This document shows positions 1-5,649 of a DNA stretch of 5,794 bases, in pieces. This DNA comes from Bacteroidota bacterium (GTDB taxonomy: Bacteria; Bacteroidota; Bacteroidia; Chitinophagales; Chitinophagaceae): the NCBI GenBank assembly GCA_023386855.1, contig JAEWIW010000073.1:1-5794 (forward strand), read 5' to 3'. The first letter of the stretch is position 1; each line of letters begins with the position of its first letter. Position numbers and translations under genes: made by a program. The notes under the pieces were generated by a model that was not told the origin of the DNA, did not search any database, and saw nothing but the letters and a program-made list of their open reading frames with translations.

Positions 1-1052
1 AGCCTGCAGGCATTATCGATCTCGGACACTTTCACCTTACCTTCTTTCACCAGTTGGGGAAGATAGGTAATGAACAATTCACTGACCATATCCATTTCAA
101 CAGGCGCCTTGATGGCCCTTCTTGTAACTTCTTTTGCATCACCGATACCGTGGTTGATCATTTCACTCAATGCCGTATAATCCGTTACCACGAAGCCTTT
201 GAAGCCCCACTGTTTTCTGAGCAGGTCGGTCATCAGCCAGTGATTGGCTGATGCAGGAACACCATCAATTTCATTGAAGGAACTCATGGCCGTAGCAACA
301 CCTGCATCAATGGTTGCTTTATAGGGAGGAAAATATTCATTATACATCCTGATCCGACTCATGTCTACCGTATTATAATCCCTTCCTGCTTCTGATGCAC
401 CATATAAAGCGAAGTGCTTAACGCAGGCCATCACGGTATTATCTTTTGAAAGATCAGTACCCTGGTAACCTCTTACCATCGACCGTGCAATGGCTGAACC
501 GAGATAAGGATCTTCACCGGCACCTTCGCTGACACGGCCCCAGCGTGGATCACGGGCGATATCCACCATCGGTGAGAAGGTCCAGTTGAGTCCATCAGCG
601 CTGGCTTCCTCAGCTGCCGCACGCGCCGTTTTCTCAATCATAACCGTATCCCAGCTTGCCGACAAACCCAATGGTATGGGGAATATTGTACGATGTCCAT
701 GTATAACATCATATCCAAACAATAAGGGAATTTTCAACCTTGTTTCATTCACCGCCATATCCTGCAGCTTTCGAACGGCCACTGGAGTGAACGTATTGAA
801 TACTCCACCCACAAGTCCTTTTTTAATTTTCTCTTCCACTCCTTCACTAACGATCGGTCCTGTAACATCAAAGCCCACAGAAGGAAGGTTGAGCTGGCCG
901 ATCTTTTCTTCCAATGTCATCTTCTTCATCAATGAAGAAATGAAACTATTCATCTTTGCATCCTGCGATGAGGAAGTTTTCTTTACCTGCGCATTAAGGA
1001 ATAAAGGTAAAATTGACAATAAACTGACGAGATATTTGACGCGTGTTCTCAT
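1..1052 (-). CDS. bglX: GH3 beta-glucosidase, BglX-like, N-terminal 350 residues (3' end outside window)
   Basis: Exported glycoside hydrolase family 3 enzyme, expected to remove glucose from the non-reducing ends of beta-glucooligosaccharides in the periplasm. The frame is open from ATG at 1052 to the window edge, so the C-terminal part is missing. Residues 1-21 form a signal peptide (basic MRTRVK, then a hydrophobic stretch ending LNA before Gln22). The GH3 barrel follows: MTLEEKIGQLN, GYDVIHGH (Asp115, a likely subsite -1 ligand), RDPRWGR (168-173), KHF (212-214) and GFVVTDYTALSEM, where Asp291 is the predicted nucleophile. The order and spacing match E. coli BglX. The acid/base residue would lie beyond the window. 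The start follows the GH144 stop by 16 bases, so the two are probably one transcript with this gene second. That partner suggests beta-1,2-linked oligosaccharides as substrate, which is inference because GH3 alone does not fix linkage. Confidence 0.93.
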   Translation of the reverse strand, partial: MRTRVKYLVSLLSILPLFLNAQVKKTSSSQDAKMNSFISSLMKKMTLEEKIGQLNLPSVGFDVTGPIVSEGVEEKIKKGLVGGVFNTFTPVAVRKLQDMAVNETRLKIPLLFGYDVIHGHRTIFPIPLGLSASWDTVMIEKTARAAAEEASADGLNWTFSPMVDIARDPRWGRVSEGAGEDPYLGSAIARSMVRGYQGTDLSKDNTVMACVKHFALYGASEAGRDYNTVDMSRIRMYNEYFPPYKATIDAGVATAMSSFNEIDGVPASANHWLMTDLLRKQWGFKGFVVTDYTALSEMINHGIGDAKEVTRRAIKAPVEMDMVSELFITYLPQLVKEGKVKVSEIDNACR

Positions 1053-1068
1053 AAAAAATGATTGAGTG

Positions 1069-2421
1069 CTATTTAAAATGAGGACTTTTAAATCCTAATC
1101 TTTTTAAACCGGTTTGTATTTCAGGACAGCTCATGAAAAGATTCCATAATAATCCTGAGCGGTAATTTTCCATCATCACAACTATTGGACCCTGGTCAAT
1201 GGCAAGGTAGTGATTGGGAAACCAGTTATCCTGAAGGCTGAAAGCATCATAAAAGCCATATGGACCAAATAGTTTAGTGCCCAGGCTATCCATCCAGTAT
1301 TGCATGGCCTGCATTGAATAGGCAGGCGTATAGGGCATGGAAGAAAGCGCGGCAGTAGGCGATATCACGCCAAGATCTGATTCCATTCCAGGCGCATGTG
1401 CAGCATAACCATTCACTGAATAACTTGCGGTGAGTCCCCAGTTATTCGGGCCATATCCTTTAAAATGCTTTGGATTATCCACGCACCAGTCGTGGTTAAT
1501 AAGTGTATGGTTGACATTATGCTGCCAGTAATCGGCATAATCATCTTTCAATCCACGCGGATCAAGGCCCAGGTAGGAATAATGCGACCAGAACAATGGT
1601 CCTCCATATTTTTCAGCACCATTATGACGAAGCGTTAATAGATGACCATAGGTTACAATAGAATCCTTTATCGCGCCGCTTTTAGCCCAGCCCTCATGGT
1701 AAACTGCTGGATCTATTGGATGCGTTGGTGATGATGCCGCAAGAACATACATGATCAGGCATTCATTATATCCTGTTACAGGAAAGTTCATTTGCCAGTC
1801 GTAATTGGGCGACCAGTGCCAGTACAAAACATTTTGCCCATGCTGGTACCAGGTCCATTCCACTTCGCGCCATAAACTATCAATAGATGAGGCAAGGGCT
1901 TTTTCTGCTTCATTGCCTTCGCGGAAATATTGTCTTGCACATAAGAGACCCTGGATAAGGAAAGATGATTCAACCAGGTCGCCTCCATCATCCTTTTTAC
2001 TGAAAGGTCTTGTCTTACCACTTTCACCTACCAGCCAATGCGGCCATGCACCATGAAAGCGATCGGCGGTGGAAAGAAAATCAACGATCTTCTTCATACG
2101 TTCATATCCCTCCTGCCGGGTAATATATTTTCTTTCCATTCCAACGATCAGGGCCATGATACCAAAGCCGGAACCACCTGTGGTTACAACGTTAGAATCA
2201 TGTTGGGGATAGATATTATCAAGATGCAATCGTTCGCGCGCCATGCCACTATGCGGTTCTGCACCTGTCCAGAAATATTCAAATGTTGCCCGCTGAACTT
2301 TATCGTAAATGTTACTATAAACTGAAGGAATAGTATTGTGATGGGAAACCTGTTTGGATGTATGGCATGAAGAGGCAATGCCCAGAAAAAGTACCAATGC
2401 CCAGGAGAAGGAACGCATCAT
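1069..2421 (-). CDS. GH144 endo-beta-1,2-glucanase (glycoamylase-like, PF10091 family), lipoprotein
   Basis: A 450-residue (alpha/alpha)6-barrel-type glycosidase, probably hydrolysing linear beta-1,2-glucan. It begins MMRSFSW, then a hydrophobic run and Ala-Ser-Ser-Cys19, a relaxed lipobox, so it is likely lipid-anchored. The body carries TTGGSGFGIMALIVG (80-94), KKDDGGDLVESS (142-153), GYNE (217-220), FWSHYSYLGLDP (277-288) and AIDQGP (407-412). I recall Asp135, Asp139, Glu142, Glu211 and Asp400 as functional residues of the Chitinophaga pinensis enzyme CpSGL. Asp144, Asp148, Glu151, Glu220 and Asp409 here fit them with a constant offset of nine, which supports GH144 and an intact active site. 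Either of the two starting Met codons could be used. It is the first gene of a pair with the GH3 enzyme. Older annotation may call it a glucoamylase or DUF-family protein, and an exo-acting, sophorose-releasing activity cannot be excluded. Confidence 0.9.
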   Translation of the reverse strand: MMRSFSWALVLFLGIASSCHTSKQVSHHNTIPSVYSNIYDKVQRATFEYFWTGAEPHSGMARERLHLDNIYPQHDSNVVTTGGSGFGIMALIVGMERKYITRQEGYERMKKIVDFLSTADRFHGAWPHWLVGESGKTRPFSKKDDGGDLVESSFLIQGLLCARQYFREGNEAEKALASSIDSLWREVEWTWYQHGQNVLYWHWSPNYDWQMNFPVTGYNECLIMYVLAASSPTHPIDPAVYHEGWAKSGAIKDSIVTYGHLLTLRHNGAEKYGGPLFWSHYSYLGLDPRGLKDDYADYWQHNVNHTLINHDWCVDNPKHFKGYGPNNWGLTASYSVNGYAAHAPGMESDLGVISPTAALSSMPYTPAYSMQAMQYWMDSLGTKLFGPYGFYDAFSLQDNWFPNHYLAIDQGPIVVMMENYRSGLLWNLFMSCPEIQTGLKRLGFKSPHFK

Positions 2422-2440
2422 AAAAAAAATTTTATGCGGT

Positions 2441-2448
2441 CAATTATA
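2441..2448 (-). promoter_or_regulatory. Weak -7-like element upstream of the GH144 gene
   Basis: On the minus strand the sequence TATAATTG lies about 20 bases before the GH144 start and differs by one base from the Bacteroidota -7 consensus TAnnTTTG. No TTG is found at the usual 19-21 base distance upstream, so this is only a candidate. The 105-base gap to the chaperone gene contains no other clear signal, and read-through from the chaperone gene is an alternative. Confidence 0.22.
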
Positions 2449-2526
2449 GATTGGAACCGGAAGTTAACTATAATTCACCGATGATATGGCTGATGCTTCG
2501 ATGGTTTGGGGCGATAGATGCAAATA

Positions 2527-3327
2527 CTACCTGATCTCTATATTCTTCTCGATAGCTTCCAGGGGGTAATCTTCTCCGATATCCAGCACGGCAAGCGCGG
2601 AGTATTTACCTGCAGGCACGGTGGATGGAATGGTGATCTTCAGCTTTCTTTTGGCACCGGGGAAAACGGGGAACTCGATATTATCAAGCCGAAATTCCTT
2701 ACCGGTTTCAATGCTGGTCAGTTCAAGATGCGCCTTGCAATTCAGCATGGCATCACCAACATTTTGCATATGAAATTCATAGGCTCTTTCTTCGCTGCTG
2801 AGTTCTTTGAGCGCTATAACTTTTCCTTTTAAAACATTGGCGGAAGGCGGTGTTTGATAAATATGCACGCCAACCCTCAGCAACTCCTTAACCTGTGTGT
2901 TCACTTGTTTGTTCTTTGCTGCACTGGAATCTCTTTCATCTGCGCTTTGAAGAAAAAGCATGGCCCAGCGCATGCGATCAGGACCGGCAGCTGATGAAGG
3001 AACGTTAAGCCTGACCATCAGTTCCTGGGTGGTATTAGGGGCCACTTCAATAAAATTTTTATCCAGGCTAACCCATGAAGCACAGGAACGATCGAGTGTA
3101 TCCGGCCTGAAATATTGATGTGCACCTGTTGAGTCCCTTAGCCAATCGGCCAGGTAAGCTTCGAAAGAAACTTTTTTATTGGAAAGATTGGTGATGCGGA
3201 TCACCTGGGTTTCACGCGCACCTGGGGATAACCTGAAATCCAGTATTGAAGGCTGGATGGCGACCGACTGCCCCAGGGAGATCAACTGCAGGCAGCAAAA
3301 AGAAATAAAGAATATAAAGGTTTTCAT
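2527..3327 (-). CDS. Periplasmic PapD/FimC-like pilus chaperone, two Ig-like domains
   Basis: A 266-residue exported protein resembling chaperones of chaperone-usher pathways, which hold pilin subunits in the periplasm by donating a beta-strand. The signal peptide is residues 1-19 (MKTFIFF, then hydrophobic, ending SLG before Gln20). Domain 1 spans about 22-157: an N-terminal strand SVAIQPSILDF, then SPGARETQVIRITNLSNKKV (34-53), RMRWAMLFLQS (118-128) and LLRVGVHIYQTP (149-160). The last segment sits where PapD-type chaperones have IKLFYRP and the subunit-anchoring Lys; here Val, His and Gln occupy that stretch and no Lys is seen. Domain 2 (about 162-266) contains NVGDAMLNCKAHLEL and VPAGKYSALAVLDIGED. 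Total length is slightly above the usual chaperone size. It is transcribed away from the pilin-like genes across a gap of about 57 bases, which supports a shared pathway. An alternative is a DUF916-type Ig-like surface protein. The name is by family resemblance. Confidence 0.7.
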   Translation of the reverse strand: MKTFIFFISFCCLQLISLGQSVAIQPSILDFRLSPGARETQVIRITNLSNKKVSFEAYLADWLRDSTGAHQYFRPDTLDRSCASWVSLDKNFIEVAPNTTQELMVRLNVPSSAAGPDRMRWAMLFLQSADERDSSAAKNKQVNTQVKELLRVGVHIYQTPPSANVLKGKVIALKELSSEERAYEFHMQNVGDAMLNCKAHLELTSIETGKEFRLDNIEFPVFPGAKRKLKITIPSTVPAGKYSALAVLDIGEDYPLEAIEKNIEIR

Positions 3328-3351
3328 TTTATCGGATTTACCGGGAGTTGC

Positions 3352-3359
3352 TATCTTCG
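3352..3359 (+). promoter_or_regulatory. Candidate -7 element for the first pilin-like gene
   Basis: TATCTTCG matches the Bacteroidota -7 consensus TAnnTTTG at all but one position. A transcript would begin near 3365, giving a leader of about 20 bases to the proposed CTG start at 3385. No matching TTG -33 element is seen at 19-21 bases upstream, so the call is moderate to low. If correct, it places any in-frame start codon further upstream outside the mRNA. Confidence 0.35.
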
Positions 3360-3371
3360 TGTTTTCGAAGT

Positions 3372-3379
3372 CAAATTCA
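3372..3379 (-). promoter_or_regulatory. Candidate -7 element for the chaperone gene
   Basis: Reading the minus strand, TGAATTTG differs by one base from TAnnTTTG and would start transcription about 38 bases before the chaperone ATG. There is no well-spaced TTG upstream. It overlaps the start region of the divergent plus-strand gene, so the two promoters would interfere or be co-controlled if both are real. Confidence 0.22.
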
Positions 3380-3384
3380 TTACC

Positions 3385-3852
3385 CTGCGAATTTCAATTA
3401 AATATTTTCTTGTTGCTGCAATTCTGCAGGTATTTATTTTTTCTGCCTCGGGGCAGAATAACCAGAACTATATTACGCTCCAGGCCTCCAGCACAAACTT
3501 CACGCTGAATTCTGTGGCGGCGCTGGAAAATCCCCAAACCATCACCAACGCGTTTAGCTTTAACTTGAGGTCGAGGTATTCCTATATTATTTACGCGAAG
3601 GTGCAGAATATCAGCAGCAGCAATGGGGTGTATCCACCCGCATCCCTGCTTTCGGTGCAATGCAATTATGGGCCTGCAGGAACTGATTACAGCAAGATCA
3701 ACCTCTCTTCTATCGACAAGGAAATCCAGTCGGGCAACGGGTTTTCGAGCAGTACCACTTTCCGGTATGATCTTACCCTTGAACCTTTTGGATATAATTA
3801 CCCCGCCGGTTCCTATTATTACACCGTTTTGTTAACCATGACACAGCCATGA
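3385..3852 (+). CDS. Small secreted pilin-like protein A, probable CTG start
   Basis: A 155-residue exported protein of unknown function, first of three related secreted proteins. No ATG occurs in any plus-strand frame between about 3260 and 3600. The first in-frame GTG (3514) lies inside the mature domain and would discard the secretion signal. The frame upstream of it encodes a full signal peptide: Arg2, Lys6, the core YFLVAAILQVFIF, and SASG before Gln24. Its natural start is CTG at 3385; ATT at 3379 is an alternative. The mature part has YPPASLLSV (PAS at 85-87) and ends FGYNYPAGSYYYTVLLTM (YNY at 137-139), motifs shared with proteins B and C. It resembles Csu-type spore-coat-U or DUF4402-like subunits in size and C-terminal strand pattern, though I cannot assign a family. 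Its TGA overlaps the next ATG as ATGA, implying translational coupling. Codons are richer in G+C at third positions than in C. Confidence 0.72.
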   Translation: MRISIKYFLVAAILQVFIFSASGQNNQNYITLQASSTNFTLNSVAALENPQTITNAFSFNLRSRYSYIIYAKVQNISSSNGVYPPASLLSVQCNYGPAGTDYSKINLSSIDKEIQSGNGFSSSTTFRYDLTLEPFGYNYPAGSYYYTVLLTMTQP

Positions 3853-4343
3853 ACAGGGTGCTGATAATATCATTCCTTTTCCTTTCAGGCTGCTTCATTG
3901 CTAAAGCCCAAAGTTTCAATGGCTCTTTCAGTTCCAACATTAATGTAGGAACAGTAGTGAACATGACGCTTACTCCTAATGTAAGTTCCAATATCACCCT
4001 CGATGGCACCAATCTACAGCAGGGTTATAGCAATAATGCTTTTTCCAGCGTGCAGATCAAAAGCAATGCTTCCTGGTTGCTGAATGTAAGATCTGCTACA
4101 ACTTATTTTACTGCTTCAGGAATCTATGCTTCCTCCAATATGCCGGCAAGCATATTAAGTTTATCCAGCCCGGGAAAACAGGTGAGCTTATCCACGCAGG
4201 ATAAATTATTATCCAGCGGAACAAGAGGCAATGCTTCAGCCAGCGGGAACAGTTTCAACGTTGGACTGATCGCGAACCCGGGGTATAATTATGGGCCTGG
4301 GATCTATTCTATCAATATCATTTATACGCTTACTGCACAATAA
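3849..4343 (+). CDS. Small secreted pilin-like protein B
   Basis: A 164-residue exported protein related to A and C. The ATG overlaps the stop of A by four bases, so the pair is translated from one mRNA. The signal is MNRVLIISFLFLSGCFIAKA before Gln21, typical of this phylum. It also contains Leu-Ser-Gly-Cys15, a perfect lipobox, so lipid anchoring at Cys15 is a real alternative to cleavage at 20/21. The mature chain is rich in Ser and Asn with alternating hydrophobic residues, as in beta-sandwich subunits. Motifs shared with C are KSNASW (71-76), MPASILSL (98-105), SGTRG (123-127), NPGYNY (143-148) and GIYSINIIYTLTAQ at the end. KSN, SG-x-RG and YNY fall at almost the same residue numbers in C. 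The role is unknown; a structural surface subunit served by the divergent chaperone is an inference. Confidence 0.82.
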   Translation: MNRVLIISFLFLSGCFIAKAQSFNGSFSSNINVGTVVNMTLTPNVSSNITLDGTNLQQGYSNNAFSSVQIKSNASWLLNVRSATTYFTASGIYASSNMPASILSLSSPGKQVSLSTQDKLLSSGTRGNASASGNSFNVGLIANPGYNYGPGIYSINIIYTLTAQ

Positions 4344-4360
4344 TTGTCAATCCGACAATT
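4342..4360 (+). repeat. Short inverted repeat across the stop codon of pilin-like gene B
   Basis: AATTGTC and GACAATT form a perfect 7-base stem with a 5-base loop, and the left arm includes the last two bases of the TAA stop. The stem is A+T-rich and is followed by GAAATC rather than a T run, so it is not a standard intrinsic terminator. It could slow exonuclease or bind a regulator; chance is also possible. Confidence 0.35.
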
Positions 4361-4469
4361 GAAATCACCTGTACCTGGTCAATTCATGACTCCCATTTTG
4401 GAACTTATAATCATTTACACCTAGGAGTATTTAAGGGTTATATCGCTTGCCTGTCAGTGTATTTTATTC

Positions 4470-4500
4470 TTGGTTTTAAAGTAAAAGAATCATAGTTTTA
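4470..4500 (+). promoter_or_regulatory. Candidate Bacteroidota-type promoter for the small exported protein gene
   Basis: TTG at 4470-4472 and TAGTTTTA at 4493-4500 are separated by 20 bases. They match the -33 TTG and -7 TAnnTTTG elements, with only the last base of the latter wrong. Transcription would start near 4506, about a dozen bases before the proposed CTG start at 4519. It is the best-spaced promoter in the window. Confidence 0.42.
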
Positions 4501-4518
4501 AATACATAACCCGTTCCT

Positions 4519-4833
4519 CTGAAACCCATCATATACATAACCGTTTTTCTCTTCATTGCCTTTGCAGCTACTGCACAGTCTAACCAACAAAGCACCGCAC
4601 AAAGGATAATTATTACCATTCAAAAGACTACTGTACTGGATCTTTCCAACCACAATGTTGCCGGAAAAGAAAAAGCATCCAACACCTCCCCTCAATTGCC
4701 TGCAAGGATCATTCGAAAGAATAAAAAACAGATCATCCTTGCCGCTGCAGATGACCAAACCTATGTGAAAAAAGATGATGCGGAAGAAGGAAAAGAAACG
4801 CCCATTGAGATAATTACTACTACTGTTCTCTAA
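4519..4833 (+). CDS. Small exported protein D, 104 residues, probable CTG start
   Basis: An unrecognised exported protein in a frame that contains no ATG. The frame opens after TAA at 4507 and runs to TAA at 4831. Read from CTG as Met, it begins MKPIIYITVFLFIAFAATA before Gln20, a textbook Bacteroidota type I signal peptide with a single basic residue after the start. The mature chain opens with an alternating pattern (QRIIITIQ, 28-35) like the QTVTLNLQ strand of protein C. It has LPARII (60-65) where C has MPASVL, carries a charged stretch (KKDDAEEGKE) and ends IEIITTTVL. These echoes suggest a reduced relative of the pilin-like family, but the similarity is weak. It lies between B and C on the same strand, 175 bases after B, with its own promoter candidate. 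The intact signal peptide and plausible composition argue for a real gene; a relic that lost its ATG cannot be ruled out. Confidence 0.6.
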   Translation: MKPIIYITVFLFIAFAATAQSNQQSTAQRIIITIQKTTVLDLSNHNVAGKEKASNTSPQLPARIIRKNKKQIILAAADDQTYVKKDDAEEGKETPIEIITTTVL

Positions 4834-5019
4834 CTATTTCTTTTATGTGATTTTTATTTAATTCCCCTTTTTGGAAAACCATCCAATTGCGGGAGCATTT
4901 TAACCATGCCAGGAAATTTTCAACATTGATAATCAACCAATTACGAGTTTGGCACAGGATTCGTCAATAGTGTAGCACAAACACAATTAAAAAATTACAA
5001 GAACTAAGAAAAACACGAC

Positions 5020-5499
5020 ATGAAAAAGATCCTTACCCTCATCGCCCTGGTTATCGCAGTAGCAACTGTTAACGCTCAAACAACTTCCTCCGCTAACCAA
5101 ACCGTAACCCTGAACCTCCAGAATGCCATCACTATTTCTGTAGGAACTGCAACAGGAACCAGCTTCACCTTTAATACCACTGATCATTATAAAAATGGTT
5201 TAACCAATACTGCCGCTTCAACTTTCAATGTAAAATCAAACCGCCCCTGGGCAGTAACCGTTGCAGCAGCCACTGCGGATTTTACTTCAACCGCTACCAC
5301 TAAAATGCCTGCAAGTGTTTTGGGTGTTCGCCTGAATGGTGGTTCAAACTTTACCCAACTCAGCACCACAGCAGCAAGCTTTACATCAGGTGCAAGAGGA
5401 GCAAATGATTTCACTGTTGATTACAATGCAAATCCTTCTTACAACTATGATGAAGGAACCTATACTTTGAGCGTGGTTTACACTGCAACTCAACAATAA
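5020..5499 (+). CDS. Small secreted pilin-like protein C, possible major subunit
   Basis: A 159-residue exported protein closely related to B. The start ATG is followed by KKILTLIALVIAVATVNA and Gln20, a clear signal peptide. The mature chain is rich in Thr, Ala and Asn, and its only Cys-free, alternating pattern fits an extracellular beta-sandwich. Motifs are QTVTLNLQ (27-34), FNVKSNRPW (69-77), MPASVLGV (96-103), SGARG (123-127), NANPSYNY (136-143) and EGTYTLSVVYTAT at the end. The last segment resembles the final strand of spore-coat-U or DUF4402-type pilin-like domains. Its leader is A-rich with no SD motif, as in strongly expressed genes of this phylum, and a hairpin terminator follows. 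Compared with A, its codons look more like those of an abundant protein. I infer that C is the main subunit and A and B minor ones; nothing in the sequence proves polymerisation. Confidence 0.85.
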   Translation: MKKILTLIALVIAVATVNAQTTSSANQTVTLNLQNAITISVGTATGTSFTFNTTDHYKNGLTNTAASTFNVKSNRPWAVTVAAATADFTSTATTKMPASVLGVRLNGGSNFTQLSTTAASFTSGARGANDFTVDYNANPSYNYDEGTYTLSVVYTATQQ

Positions 5500-5532
5500 T
5501 AAACACCTTATTCAGTTTTACTTTCGGGGTAC

Positions 5533-5575
5533 CGGTCCGCCCCCGCAACAAGCGGAGATGGACCGTTACTTTTTA
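5533..5575 (+). terminator. Rho-independent terminator after pilin-like gene C
   Basis: CGGTCC (5533-5538) pairs with GGACCG (5560-5565), and an inner CCGC (5543-5546) pairs with GCGG (5552-5555) around the loop AACAA. Mismatches interrupt the middle of the stem. The run TTACTTTTTA follows directly. Position 33 bases after the stop of C and high G+C in an A+T-rich spacer support the call. Confidence 0.75.
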
Positions 5576-5605
5576 CAGGCATTCTCAAATGAAATAATCA
5601 TCTGC

Positions 5606-5635
5606 CTGAGTTCTCTTCCTAATGTTTTGAATTTG
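5606..5635 (+). promoter_or_regulatory. Candidate promoter for the last gene
   Basis: TGAATTTG at 5628-5635 differs by one base from TAnnTTTG, and CTG at 5606-5608 sits 19 bases upstream in place of the -33 TTG. Transcription would start near 5641, leaving only about 10 bases before the TTG start. A new promoter is expected here because a terminator lies between it and gene C. Confidence 0.3.
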
Positions 5636-5649
5636 TATCCAACCCTTCC

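Noticed and set aside
586..1065. 159-codon plus-strand open frame
   Set aside because: It lies antisense to the GH3 gene, whose signal peptide and catalytic motifs are clear on the minus strand; the plus-strand translation has no signal or family pattern.
1788..2378. Several 64-95 codon open frames on both strands
   Set aside because: All fall inside the GH144 gene in other frames and show no coherent domain.
3179..3508. 109-codon plus-strand frame with an ATG crossing the divergent promoter region
   Set aside because: It starts inside the chaperone gene antisense and overlaps gene A in a different frame; the signal peptide and family motifs are in gene A's frame.
3514..3516. GTG as the start of gene A
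   Set aside because: It removes a complete in-frame signal peptide and part of the mature domain, while the neighbouring family members are all exported.
2609..3680. CCTGCAGG repeated at 3-10, 2609-2616 and 3673-3680
   Set aside because: Two sit in coding sequence of unrelated genes and one at the window edge, within common Pro/Ala/Gly codon contexts; no spacing or flanking similarity suggests a functional site.
4498..4758. 86-codon minus-strand frame
   Set aside because: It mirrors protein D; the plus strand gives a signal peptide with a correct Gln cleavage site, the minus strand gives a low-complexity Gly/Cys-rich product.
4858..4897. Possible terminator between genes D and C (TTGG...CCAA near a T run)
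   Set aside because: The stem is only four bases, and the T run precedes rather than follows it.
4987..5414. Minus-strand frames of 66 and 75 codons
   Set aside because: They are antisense to gene C, which has a clear signal peptide and paralogue.
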